Shown here: one piece after another, positions 14,081 to 22,504 of the stretch
How the letters are laid out: each line of letters opens with the position of its first letter
Numbering within the stretch: position 1 is the stretch's first letter
Assembly (NCBI GenBank): GCA_031278845.1
Contig: JAITJQ010000002.1
Coordinates: forward strand, 1 to 35,203
Length of the DNA: 35,203 nucleotides
Origin: Puniceicoccales bacterium
Lineage (GTDB): Bacteria > Verrucomicrobiota > Verrucomicrobiia > Opitutales > LL51
Reading direction: 5' to 3'
Translations under genes and position numbers: made by a program
The notes under the pieces: generated by a model
What the model was told of the DNA's origin: nothing
The model's input: only the letters and a program-made list of their open reading frames with translations
Databases searched by the model: none

Positions 14081-17000
14081 ATGGAAATTCAGGATACATT
14101 GGGATACAATCGTGAGAATGAAAGCGCGATATTGAGCGATAAGGCTTTGCAGGAATACGTCAATTTGCGATTAATGTCATTAGGGTTAAATGGGTGTAAA
14201 AAAGATCTTCCGATCACAAAGATTGCAGAGCCCTTACTGGCTTTAACCAATGATTTACGGCATCTGTTACTCGACTACAATTGTCCGGCTGACCAGCGAA
14301 TCATTGATTTTTGCGAACGTTATTTTAAGAATTTACCGGCCGGTGAAAAGCACAGTTGGATACCTCGCCACACATTTATTTCCGATCGCCACGGTGTATC
14401 GCGGATATTATCGCTTCCCACCGATGCTGATGAATTTCATTCGGAACATATCGATAGCTATCGCGTCTATCAGGGAATTTTGCACAATCCGAAGATTGAT
14501 AAGCGGACCACCAAGGGAGTCTTTCACATTGTAGAGGGCGAATGGGCGGTACCGATGGATAAAATCGAAGTTCCGAAGTTAACTTTTGTACGCTTACTCG
14601 CGCACGCCTGTCGCCCTCCTAAAAATATTTTAGAACTTCCATTTACTGCGACGCAGCGCAAGAAGGCATACACCTTTGTTTCGGGGTATTTAAAGCCGAT
14701 CATATGTCCGGCCGTTGAGGGTTATTGTCGGGAGAGGCGTATGGAAATTCGATTTTTCGTACCCGGATCGCTCGTTAATTTTTTAGATATGGCGGAAAGC
14801 ATTTTTGGCAACGCCGGATCGCCGATGTCTCCCGGAAACGATCCCGCAATGGATCCGGAAACTTGGACTGGCCATACGGGTTGTATCATCATCGCCCCTC
14901 ATTTAACTAAACTGACCAAGAAAGAACTCGGGTTACCACACATTTCCGAAGCGACGGAACGGCAGAAAAATGAAAAGATGTGCTGGGAAAAGGACAATGA
15001 ACTGTATCACGATGGCCAACCTTTCAAGGTTATGGTACGGGACAAAAGTGGCGTTATTATTTCAATTATCGCGGACAGTTACAACGGTTACGGTAAGAAA
15101 GAGATTAAAACGCAAATGAGCTATTCGGCTAATTTATTCGGACTCTGCGAAGAGGAACATTCCGGCGGCTCCTTAGCAAACCCGCGCTACGATTTGAGTG
15201 ACGATTTCAGGATGGATTACATCGAAAAATCCCAGCAACCCTTAGCTTTTTTGGCCAAATATTACAGCCAACAAATTGATTTTCGGAAGGAAGGATACGG
15301 CATTGATCGGGATTTCCCAGATATTATTTACGTTCCGGAAGACGCGCATTTTTCGAAGATCGACCAGACCATTAACTGGCAATATTGTGGAAAAAAAGGG
15401 CAACTGCGAATCATTCCCAATTGGACCTATATTTTGCCCAACGGATATCAGGTTGAATTGAAGAAGAATCCTCAATCGCAGCAATGGCAACTGATCGGCA
15501 CCGTTGGCGAAGGTCTTTTTTGCCATAAGCCATCGACGGTTTCCGGTGGTGGCAAGTCCGAAATTTCCAAGTCCATAGAGGATAATATTTCAACGGGTAG
15601 TTCCGTGGTTCACGATTTCGAAAAAGATTGTCTGGAGGTGGATAAAATTTTACAAATGAATTTCGACCACCGCTACAAAGATCCTGGATCAAAAAGTCTT
15701 CCGATTCTCAACCGCAAGCGCACGCTGGGTTCCGTTATCCAAATGTTTCAGCAGAGTGACAATCATACCGACGCTTACAACGCATGGCTACAGACAGTTC
15801 CCTCCAACGTCAAAGAATTAATCTATATACTCAAATTGCACTACCGCGAAGGTTGGGGTAAGGATTGGAAAAAACACTTTTCCGTAGATCTCGTCAACGG
15901 GGTGACAGGCCACGAACTGAAGTACCTAAACCAAAAAATTGTAGCCCATTACCTGCGCATCGGCCTGCGTTCAGACCACTCCTGGAACATGTTTTCCCTG
16001 CGCGAAGATTTCTATGCGTCGCGAAAAATTTCTATGGAGGACGATATTACGGCGAGCGTAACTGTTCCCATAAAACATTTAAAACAACTCAAAAAGCCCT
16101 ACGATTCGGTAAAGTTCGTGGAGAACTGTGAATATCGACTTTACCAGCGCCCCGACGATGCCATTGAACCGGGATATGACCACGAAGCGGAATTTGATAT
16201 GACTTTGCCCGATTCCTTCATTTGCAACTACCAGCCGCTGACAAAGGTCGATGTCCAGCGAATCGTTGACGATAGCATAAAATTTTCAAAGTACACACCC
16301 ATCATGCAGGAATTTCTATTGAAATTTTTATGCGATAAATACGCACCCACCTATGTCGTTTGTCCCTCTAACCAGCGGATTATGCCCAATGGCAAATTGA
16401 GTAGCAATATGCGCTATCTACAGGCGCGAAAGGATATCACCCAACAACGTTTCATGCACATTACGGAAATGGGAATGCGCCTTGCCCGCGGAATCCAATC
16501 GATCGATCCGCTGTACTACGCTGTAGACGCAGTTATCGCTGGTCGTCGGAATAATGCTCCGGAAGAGGGTATCAAACCCCTATCGGTCCACAATCCCCTG
16601 CATTATTTTGAATGGCCCGAACTGTTTATGGAATTCGCTTCCAACATGACCGGAAAATCGCCATCGACGACAGGTGCCGGTCTGGAAGGCGTTATGACAA
16701 AGGCTCCCTTCAACGCATTAACCCAGATCATCGATTTGAATAACGCATTTCTGAGTTTCGTCGTCAGTGGATACCAGGGTTTCATTTCTTCAGCGGGTAT
16801 GATTGGACCGCATACCAAAGTGGGCCACGATATTTCTTACCTCATTCCCGAAATCTTTGGTCGTATGAAACCAGAGGAACGGGAGCCAAAATTTCTAATC
16901 GAAAATGATTACCTGGAAAAATGTCAGGATTTTAATTACAGAGGTCAAAAAGTAGAAGCGAGCCGACTGGGCTATCGCGTTAATCGAAAATTTACAACGA

Positions 17001-17515
17001 CATTTTTCGGACGCATCTTAACTTCACCGGAAACGGTCTTCCCCGATGAAATGCTCCAACCGGAAAAACAAAGCATGGAAATCTTTGCGGAGAGTATGGC
17101 AAATATTGTAGATGCGCACCGCCGGGCAGCACTGCAATTCTTCGAAGATCAAACCATAGATGGCGCTTGCTTGCCCATGAAAGCCCTACTGTATATTATG
17201 GCCCACGGCGACTACGAAGGTATGAAACTCGACTCACCAGAATTTCGTCAGTTATTCGATCGGAAAACAATCTTGGAAAGCGATTGGTATCGGGAACGTT
17301 TGAGCGTATGCCAAAAAATTCATGTCCACCACCTGCGCCGCTGCGTACGCCATATGAAAGAATTTGCAAAAAAAGAATCCAATCGAGAATATGTCTACTC
17401 CATGCACATTCGCCGGCGCATCTTGGATTGCCAAGTACGCTTGGAATATATCAGCTCCGATGCTTACCTACATGATTTACACGGAACCATCGGCGCCGAT
17501 CCCATGGTGGTGTAA
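14081..17515 (+). CDS. Probable PPi-dependent phosphoenolpyruvate carboxykinase
   Basis: 1144 residues. The size and several segments match what I recall of the PPi-type PEP carboxykinases (about 1,100-1,150 residues; Propionibacterium and Entamoeba enzymes), which interconvert oxaloacetate and PEP using pyrophosphate/phosphate. The glycine-rich loop TVSGGGKSEISKS (G489-K497) corresponds to the phosphate-binding kinase loop. Other conserved-looking blocks are TGKSPSTTGAGLEGVMTKAP, GHDISYLIPEIFGRMKPEER and LTSPETVFPDEML. No signal peptide or membrane helix is present, so it is cytosolic. If correct, it would link the TCA cycle to glycolysis and use PPi as an energy currency. It is a monocistronic gene with its own promoter, flanked by composite elements on both sides. 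The family call rests on memory of the sequences, hence moderate confidence. Confidence 0.65.
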   Translation: MEIQDTLGYNRENESAILSDKALQEYVNLRLMSLGLNGCKKDLPITKIAEPLLALTNDLRHLLLDYNCPADQRIIDFCERYFKNLPAGEKHSWIPRHTFISDRHGVSRILSLPTDADEFHSEHIDSYRVYQGILHNPKIDKRTTKGVFHIVEGEWAVPMDKIEVPKLTFVRLLAHACRPPKNILELPFTATQRKKAYTFVSGYLKPIICPAVEGYCRERRMEIRFFVPGSLVNFLDMAESIFGNAGSPMSPGNDPAMDPETWTGHTGCIIIAPHLTKLTKKELGLPHISEATERQKNEKMCWEKDNELYHDGQPFKVMVRDKSGVIISIIADSYNGYGKKEIKTQMSYSANLFGLCEEEHSGGSLANPRYDLSDDFRMDYIEKSQQPLAFLAKYYSQQIDFRKEGYGIDRDFPDIIYVPEDAHFSKIDQTINWQYCGKKGQLRIIPNWTYILPNGYQVELKKNPQSQQWQLIGTVGEGLFCHKPSTVSGGGKSEISKSIEDNISTGSSVVHDFEKDCLEVDKILQMNFDHRYKDPGSKSLPILNRKRTLGSVIQMFQQSDNHTDAYNAWLQTVPSNVKELIYILKLHYREGWGKDWKKHFSVDLVNGVTGHELKYLNQKIVAHYLRIGLRSDHSWNMFSLREDFYASRKISMEDDITASVTVPIKHLKQLKKPYDSVKFVENCEYRLYQRPDDAIEPGYDHEAEFDMTLPDSFICNYQPLTKVDVQRIVDDSIKFSKYTPIMQEFLLKFLCDKYAPTYVVCPSNQRIMPNGKLSSNMRYLQARKDITQQRFMHITEMGMRLARGIQSIDPLYYAVDAVIAGRRNNAPEEGIKPLSVHNPLHYFEWPELFMEFASNMTGKSPSTTGAGLEGVMTKAPFNALTQIIDLNNAFLSFVVSGYQGFISSAGMIGPHTKVGHDISYLIPEIFGRMKPEEREPKFLIENDYLEKCQDFNYRGQKVEASRLGYRVNRKFTTTFFGRILTSPETVFPDEMLQPEKQSMEIFAESMANIVDAHRRAALQFFEDQTIDGACLPMKALLYIMAHGDYEGMKLDSPEFRQLFDRKTILESDWYRERLSVCQKIHVHHLRRCVRHMKEFAKKESNREYVYSMHIRRRILDCQVRLEYISSDAYLHDLHGTIGADPMVV

Positions 17516-17522
17516 GGGATGC

Positions 17523-17740
17523 CCAGAGGGCTCCGCCATATGGACTCCCGCAAGGGGGCTATGTGGGGCTTCGCCCCACACCCCGCAAGGAGCCATGGAG
17601 TTCTCGGCCGCAAGATCAAGTTTTTTTCTTTCTTTTAATTCTGCGGATTGATCCAGTGGCAATGCCACCGGATCAATCCGCAAATCCAGGTCCAGGGGAT
17701 GATATCCCATGGCGAGGATCCTAAGGGCGCGGAGCCCTTA
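17523..17740 (+). repeat. Composite palindromic element, copy R6
   Basis: Plus orientation, between convergent genes. Contains CCAGAGGGCTCCG, GTGGGGCTTCGCCCCAC, AAGGAGCCATGGAGTTC, a half of the main hairpin (only TTCTCGGCCGC is left), the T-rich tract, GCGGATTGATCC...GGATCAATCCGC (17643-17681), CCAGGGGATGATATCCCATGG and CTAAGGGCGCGGAGCCCTTA. The last hairpin lies inside the PAP2 reading frame. Confidence 0.9.
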
Positions 17741-18236
17741 ATGGTGTCACAAATAATTTATTGACGAAAAATGCGATAAAAAATCCCACAATAACATCTC
17801 GCCAGTGGTGATACTGGCCATAGATGCGGCTATAGGCAGCTAAACCGGCAAACACAAGTGTTGGAATTCCCCATTTCCGGCCATAGCGCTTGGACAAAAA
17901 AAGTGCACCTTGGAACGAGCAGGAAGTATGTCCCGAGGGAAAAGATTTTGTTCCTCCGGAGGGCCGAATACCGATTTCCATGTGATAGGTTGCCCATTTT
18001 ATGGCATGAGTGATCAAGGCCGTCACCAAACCGGTATACAAAAATTGTTTAATTCCCGCTGTATCTTTTCTGATCAGGCTAATGTAACAGCCAACACACG
18101 GGATAACAATCTGCAAAAGATTCCCGATTATTACAAACATTTCTCTTTCATGCCAGACGCCGTTAATAAATGCCAAAAGAAAAATTAAACAAAACAACAA
18201 TAGGGCCAACAAAACCCTATACACAATGACCTTCAT
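17721..18236 (-). CDS. PAP2 family membrane phosphatase
   Basis: 171 residues with about five membrane helices. PAP2 enzymes dephosphorylate lipid phosphates such as phosphatidate or undecaprenyl pyrophosphate at the membrane surface. Catalytic motifs are present: K...GIRP (first motif), SFPSGHTS (second) and SRIYGQYHHWRD (third, SR-x5-H-x3-D). The substrate cannot be decided. Since uppS is in the window, undecaprenyl pyrophosphate recycling is one possibility. The last residues LRAPRP and the stop TAG are encoded by the terminal CTAAGGG/CCCTTAG hairpin of element R6, so the native C-terminus has been replaced or extended. The start codon is about 45 bases from the 3' end of tRNA-Asp. Confidence 0.87.
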   Translation of the reverse strand: MKVIVYRVLLALLLFCLIFLLAFINGVWHEREMFVIIGNLLQIVIPCVGCYISLIRKDTAGIKQFLYTGLVTALITHAIKWATYHMEIGIRPSGGTKSFPSGHTSCSFQGALFLSKRYGRKWGIPTLVFAGLAAYSRIYGQYHHWRDVIVGFFIAFFVNKLFVTPLRAPRP

Positions 18237-18281
18237 GCTTTGAGAAGAACACCGATGATAAAGAGCGCGTCAAGCACAAAA

Positions 18282-18358
18282 TGGCGGGATGGACGGGACT
18301 CGAACCCGCGACCTCCTGCGTGACAGGCAGGCGCTCTAACCAATTGAGCTACCACCCC
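18282..18358 (-). tRNA. tRNA-Asp (anticodon GTC)
   Basis: On the minus strand the acceptor stem is GGGGTGG/CCATCCC, the anticodon stem-loop is CCTGC-CTGTCAC-GCAGG, giving GTC, and the T arm is GCGGG-TTCGAGT-CCCGT. Discriminator G is at 18285 and an encoded CCA occupies 18284-18282. Confidence 0.96.
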
Positions 18359-18369
18359 CGATGGATCGC

Positions 18370-18397
18370 AATCTAGGGGGCTGAGTATCTCTGTCAA
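18370..18397 (-). promoter_or_regulatory. Promoter of tRNA-Asp
   Basis: On the minus strand, TTGACA (18397-18392), a 16-base spacer and TAGATT (18375-18370), ending 12 bases before the tRNA 5' end. The gene order suggests PAP2 could be read from the same transcript. Confidence 0.55.
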
Positions 18398-18544
18398 GCT
18401 TTGACTTAAAAATCCCATGGAATATGCTGATACTGAGCTCAAAAATTTCCGTATATCGGTTTTTATTTGTGAAAAATTAAACAAAAACAACAAAACCCTC
18501 AAAAGTTATTGCCTAATCAAAGGAACCTCCCTAATGATTTATCC

Positions 18545-19396
18545 ATGGTAAAGTGTATTCCTCCTCTATTTTTCTTATTCTACGGTATGACCATTAGTTT
18601 TTTGCTGTTATGGAACGTAAGTCCTATGATTACGCTTATCATATCGGTATTATTTTTATGGAAATTTTATTATTTTCACCGGAAATGCCTGAGAAGATTT
18701 GTAGTGCAAGTGGATACGCTTTGTGAAATTGCTCAAGCGCGAGGGATTTTTATGAACGTAGCTTCCCACGAGTTACGCAATCCGATGGCAACCATTTATT
18801 CCTCCGTTGATCTTTTAGAAAATTATCCTCAGAGTCTTAACGATAAGGAAAAGGCTCGTCTTTTCGAAAACATCCGAAAAAACATCCACCGTATGACAAA
18901 AATGATGGATGACATTGTTACCATAGGCAGGTTACAACACAAACAAATTTTTTGTCATCCTGAAGAAATTGACGTTTTATCGTTATGTACGACAATTTGT
19001 GAAACATTAGAACCGGAAAAGCAACGCATTGAAATAATAATGGATGCACAGTTACCGGAAACGCTTAGGGTAGATCCATCGCTTATCGATCTCATACTGA
19101 GTAATCTTTTGAGCAATGCATTGAAGTATTCCGATCAATCGGTTAAACTTTATATAAAATTTAGGAATAATTTTTTGATTTTCGACGTCGTAGACCGAGG
19201 TATTGGAATTCCCATGGATGAGATCAAAAAATTGTCACAATTATTTGGTCGTTGTTCCAATACGGGGACACGAAAAGGGATTGGTGTTGGCATGTTTTTG
19301 GTATCGCACTGTGTAAAATTACATCGGGGGAAACTGCAGATACATTCCCAAACGAGCCAGGGAACCCATTTCAGAGTAACTCTTCCTCTATCCTAA
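18545..19396 (+). CDS. Membrane sensor histidine kinase
   Basis: 283 residues from ATG 18545; a TTG at 18509 would add 12. Two membrane helices (about 5-45) with almost no external loop are followed by a HisKA domain with phospho-acceptor H75 in ASHELRNPMATIYSS. The ATPase domain has N box LILSNLLSNALKYS, G1 box DRGIGIP and G2 box GIGVGMFLV. There is no PAS or HAMP domain, so the input is probably sensed at the membrane or by a partner. The stop TAA overlaps the receiver gene ATG by one base, so the two form a coupled two-component pair. Confidence 0.92.
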   Translation: MVKCIPPLFFLFYGMTISFLLLWNVSPMITLIISVLFLWKFYYFHRKCLRRFVVQVDTLCEIAQARGIFMNVASHELRNPMATIYSSVDLLENYPQSLNDKEKARLFENIRKNIHRMTKMMDDIVTIGRLQHKQIFCHPEEIDVLSLCTTICETLEPEKQRIEIIMDAQLPETLRVDPSLIDLILSNLLSNALKYSDQSVKLYIKFRNNFLIFDVVDRGIGIPMDEIKKLSQLFGRCSNTGTRKGIGVGMFLVSHCVKLHRGKLQIHSQTSQGTHFRVTLPLS

Positions 19397-19866
19397 TGGC
19401 TAAAATACTGCTCATTGAAGATGATTTTTCGTTCCAATTTACCCTCAAAAAGTTACTGGAATGTTTTGGATACACGGTAATTGTTGCTGACAACGGCAAT
19501 GATGGTCTTACGCAACACTGGAAAAATTCATCGATAGATATTATTATTTGCGATGTCGATATGCCTTTACTCGACGGGTTTCAGTTTTTACAGCACTTAC
19601 AACAAAGCGGTAAAAAGCTTCCTGCATTTGCTTTTATTTCGGCCTATCTTGACGAAGCAATCATTCGGAAGATGGATTCTTTAGGGGCCGATTGCGTCAT
19701 AAAGAAACCCGTGGATCAGGAAATTTTAAAAATAATTCTCTTTGCGCTTCGCATGAAACGTCAAGCGAGATTTGGGCACATTCATCCCTCCTCCAGAATT
19801 GATAATCCTACGGCAGAGCCCCATATTAAGCAAGGCAAGGGAAATTCTTCCCCTTGTAACCCTTGA
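19396..19866 (+). CDS. Stand-alone response regulator receiver protein
   Basis: 156 residues, a single CheY-like receiver domain without an output domain. Landmarks are the acidic pocket IEDD near the N-terminus, the phospho-acceptor D53 in CDVDMP, Ser of FISAY and Lys of VIKKPVD. It is phosphorylated by the coupled kinase in this operon and must act through a partner protein or another kinase. The domain ends near residue 120. The tail ending KQGKGNSSPCNP matches sequence also found at the end of composite element R5, so the last residues and stop appear to be supplied by the repeat. Confidence 0.9.
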   Translation: MAKILLIEDDFSFQFTLKKLLECFGYTVIVADNGNDGLTQHWKNSSIDIIICDVDMPLLDGFQFLQHLQQSGKKLPAFAFISAYLDEAIIRKMDSLGADCVIKKPVDQEILKIILFALRMKRQARFGHIHPSSRIDNPTAEPHIKQGKGNSSPCNP

Positions 19867-20120
19867 CCAGGGGATCCATCCCCTGGATCAAACCGCAAGG
19901 TCAAAAATTTGCCCGGTGCTTCGCGCCGAGGGCTGACTTAACTTAAAAAAAGAAAAAATCCTGACCCTACGGCCGAGCCCGGCGCAGAATGCGCCGGGCT
20001 CGGCTGCCAAAGGAGGTCAAGGAGTCTGCGACTCCTTGCGGGGTGTGGGGCGGAGCCCCACAGCAGAACCTCTTTGCGGGAGTCCAGAGGATGGAGCTTT
20101 TTGGCAGGGCCCTTTGGCAA
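19848..20120 (-). repeat. Composite palindromic element, copy R7
   Basis: Minus orientation. It begins with the CTTCCCCTTGTAACCC segment shared with R5, then CCAGGGGATCCATCCCCTGG, a half arm GGATCAAACCGC, a diverged GCCCGGTGCTTCGCGCCGAG, an A-rich tract, the main hairpin (about 19971-20006), AAGGAGTCTGCGACTCCTT, GTGGGGCGGAGCCCCAC and a diverged CCAGAGGATGGAGCTTTTTGG. Confidence 0.9.
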
Positions 20121-20152
20121 TAACCAATAGGAAAATAATTTAAAAAACTCTA

Positions 20153-20181
20153 TTGACGGCAGGGCTAGGTACGGCCATAAT
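20153..20181 (+). promoter_or_regulatory. Promoter of fabG-mcsA-mcsB
   Basis: TTGACG (20153-20158), a 17-base spacer and CATAAT (20176-20181), each one base off consensus with ideal spacing. Transcription would start near 20188, which is the fabG GTG itself, implying a leaderless or nearly leaderless message. Confidence 0.65.
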
Positions 20182-20187
20182 TGGCAT

Positions 20188-20931
20188 GTGGTAGAAATTG
20201 AAAAAAAGCAGGTTGCGCTAGTGACGGGTGCGGGACGTGGTTTAGGAGCTGCGATTGCGGAGAAATTGGCACAAAGGTCTTTTCATGTGATTTGCGTTAG
20301 CCGTTCGCAAAACTGCGAAAAAATCGCAAACAAAATTATCAGGGTAGGTGGTATGGCAGAGGCGATGACGGTAGACGTATCCGATGGAAAAGCCGTCGGT
20401 TTGGCTTGTGAAAAACTTCTAGAAAAGCATGAAACGATTGATATTTTAGTCAATAATGCGGGTATTACGCGTGATGCGTTGCTCATGCGAATGAGCGAAG
20501 ATGATTGGGAGGATGTAATCCGTACGAATTTAAGCAGTTGCTTTTATTGGACGAAGTATTTAATTCGAGGGATGGTACAAAACCGTTGGGGGCGAATTGT
20601 AAATATTTCTTCCGTTGTAGGAAAGATGGGTAATTTTGGGCAGGCAAACTACGCAGCGGCCAAAGCGGGGATGATTGGATTTACGAAATCGGTTGCCAAG
20701 GAAGTGGCATCGCGGGGTGTATGTGTCAATGTTGTTGCTCCGGGTTTCATCGAAAGCGATATGACAGCTGGGCTCCCAGAAAAGGTTATTGAAGAAATAA
20801 AAAAGAATATTCCGATGAAGCATATAGGAGTTCCGGAAGACGTCGCCAATGCAGTTAGCTTCCTATGCTCGGAGGAGGCTCGCTATATAACGGGGACCGT
20901 TTTAACGATCGACGGTGGAATGTCAATGTAA
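20188..20931 (+). CDS. fabG: 3-oxoacyl-[ACP] reductase
   Basis: 247 residues, the standard FabG length, with a GTG start. It reduces 3-oxoacyl-ACP with NADPH in fatty acid elongation. It is a short-chain dehydrogenase: cofactor loop VTGAGRGLGAAIAE, NNAG near residue 90, catalytic Ser in IVNISSVVG, Y155 and K159 in QANYAAAKAG, and the C-terminal ITGTVLTIDGGMSM. No other fatty acid genes are adjacent, which is unusual since fabG often sits with fabD and acpP. It is instead followed 11 bases later by mcsA. Codon use looks like the neighbours. Confidence 0.92.
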   Translation: MVEIEKKQVALVTGAGRGLGAAIAEKLAQRSFHVICVSRSQNCEKIANKIIRVGGMAEAMTVDVSDGKAVGLACEKLLEKHETIDILVNNAGITRDALLMRMSEDDWEDVIRTNLSSCFYWTKYLIRGMVQNRWGRIVNISSVVGKMGNFGQANYAAAKAGMIGFTKSVAKEVASRGVCVNVVAPGFIESDMTAGLPEKVIEEIKKNIPMKHIGVPEDVANAVSFLCSEEARYITGTVLTIDGGMSM

Positions 20932-20942
20932 ATTTATTGTCT

Positions 20943-21428
20943 ATGGAGCTATTGAAGTGCAGTATTTGTGGAAAGCCGGCGGCGGTTCATATTGAACAGG
21001 TCGTACAGGGCATGAAACAGTCAATTAGCTTATGTGAAGCCTGTGCACGCGGTTACGGTGTTTTGACCAATAATGCGGTCCCATTTTCCGTAACTCAGAA
21101 TATCAGTACTACGCTTTTTGGAAATCTTAGTCCATCGCTTGTTCTCCAGGGTAACTGCCAACGTTGTGGCTACACGATGGAGCTCTTCAAAAGGACAGGA
21201 TACCTGGGTTGTGCCAAGTGTTACGAGTATTTGGGGGAACAACTCTTGCCTTTGATTGAAAATATGCAGAAAAAATTACATCATAGGGGAAAACGTCCCA
21301 AGGGTTTTGCGGTTAATGAGGAAAAAGATTTAACAAGGGAATCGCTTGAAAAGGAGCTACAGCAGGCGATTGAGGCGGAACATTTCGAGGAAGCCGCAAA
21401 AATTAGAGATCAGCTTCGTTTGTTGTAG
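20943..21428 (+). CDS. mcsA: McsA-like zinc-binding activator of protein arginine kinase
   Basis: 161 residues. Four CxxC pairs (CSIC, CEAC, CQRC, CAKC) form two zinc-binding units, and a UvrB/UvrC-type helical hairpin ends the protein (LEKELQQAIEAEHFEEAAKI then RDQLRLL). This is the McsA layout: McsA binds and stimulates the McsB kinase, and in Bacillus the pair marks proteins with phospho-arginine for ClpCP degradation and controls CtsR. The mcsB start lies 1 base past this stop, supporting the assignment. No ctsR or clpC is nearby. Confidence 0.87.
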   Translation: MELLKCSICGKPAAVHIEQVVQGMKQSISLCEACARGYGVLTNNAVPFSVTQNISTTLFGNLSPSLVLQGNCQRCGYTMELFKRTGYLGCAKCYEYLGEQLLPLIENMQKKLHHRGKRPKGFAVNEEKDLTRESLEKELQQAIEAEHFEEAAKIRDQLRLL

Positions 21429-21429
21429 A

Positions 21430-22491
21430 ATGGGAATAATTAAGACATTTCTTTTGGAATATGGTAAACGTCTTGAGGAACGCAGCCAACCCATAGTATT
21501 GAGTTCCCGGATACGTTTAGCACGCAATTTTGACCGATTTAATTTTCCTGCCTATGCGGAAGATCAGGAGCGTACTGAGATTTTCGATTGTGCAAAACAT
21601 TACATTAAAAAGTTAAAAGATTTTAAAATTCTCATCAACTTATCGACACTGACGAAATCCGAACAATTGGCACTCCAAGAACGCCGCATCATCAGTAAAG
21701 AACTGCTTGAACGAAAGTCAGGGACGGGAGTTATTTGTAGCGATCGAGCTTCCGCATCGATTATGGTCAACGAGGAAGATCATCTCAGAATACAGGTCAT
21801 CAGTAACGGATTGCAGCTGCGTGATGCCTGGAGAAAAATCAACGATATGGACGATGCGATCGATGATGGTCACTATGCTTTTTCGCCATCCATTGGATAT
21901 TTGACGGCGTGTCCCAGTAATCTCGGAACGGGAATGCGAGCTTCCGTAATGTTGCATCTTCCCGGACTTGGTATGGCGGAACAGGTGCGACATCTGGTCG
22001 AAGCGGTTCAACAAATTGGAATTACAGTCCGTGGCGTACACGGTGAAGGAACCAAAGCCTTGGGATATATCTATCAAATTTCTAATCAACAAACGCTGGG
22101 AATTAGCGAGGTGGATGAAATCCAACGTTTGGAACATATTATCAGGGCGATTATGGATCAGGAGATGGCCGCTCGAGAGGGACTTTTGAAACATAACCGT
22201 ACGCAATTTTTAGACAAAATTGGACGAATTTACGGTATGCTTCGTTCCTGCTATACCCTGACAAGCGAGGAAGCATTCGAAATGCTAGCCTGGATGCGCT
22301 TAGCAACCGATTGTGGCTTCATCGACGAAAGAAATCGCTCGGGAATTGACCGCTACATGGTAGAATCTCAACCGGGGAATCTCGTCGTTTTGTACGATAA
22401 AGACCTGTCTCCCGAGGAACGTGATGCCATTCGGGCAGAAAATATGCGTATCTTCTTTCGAAAAATTCAAGACTTGCAATTTAATACCTAG
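21430..22491 (+). CDS. mcsB: Protein arginine kinase
   Basis: 353 residues, the usual McsB length, with the ATG one base after the mcsA stop. It transfers phosphate from ATP to arginine side chains of proteins. It has the phosphagen-kinase-type catalytic domain: VLSSRIRLARNF for ATP binding, MVNEEDHLRIQ with the catalytic acidic loop, and YLTACPSNLGTGMRASVM holding the conserved Cys. The C-terminal RDAIRA (R331-A336) matches the RDxxRA motif that binds phospho-arginine allosterically in Bacillus McsB, so this copy looks fully functional. It is the last gene of the operon and is followed immediately by composite element R8. Confidence 0.94.
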   Translation: MGIIKTFLLEYGKRLEERSQPIVLSSRIRLARNFDRFNFPAYAEDQERTEIFDCAKHYIKKLKDFKILINLSTLTKSEQLALQERRIISKELLERKSGTGVICSDRASASIMVNEEDHLRIQVISNGLQLRDAWRKINDMDDAIDDGHYAFSPSIGYLTACPSNLGTGMRASVMLHLPGLGMAEQVRHLVEAVQQIGITVRGVHGEGTKALGYIYQISNQQTLGISEVDEIQRLEHIIRAIMDQEMAAREGLLKHNRTQFLDKIGRIYGMLRSCYTLTSEEAFEMLAWMRLATDCGFIDERNRSGIDRYMVESQPGNLVVLYDKDLSPEERDAIRAENMRIFFRKIQDLQFNT

Positions 22492-22504
22492 TTCAGGTTA
22501 TTCG

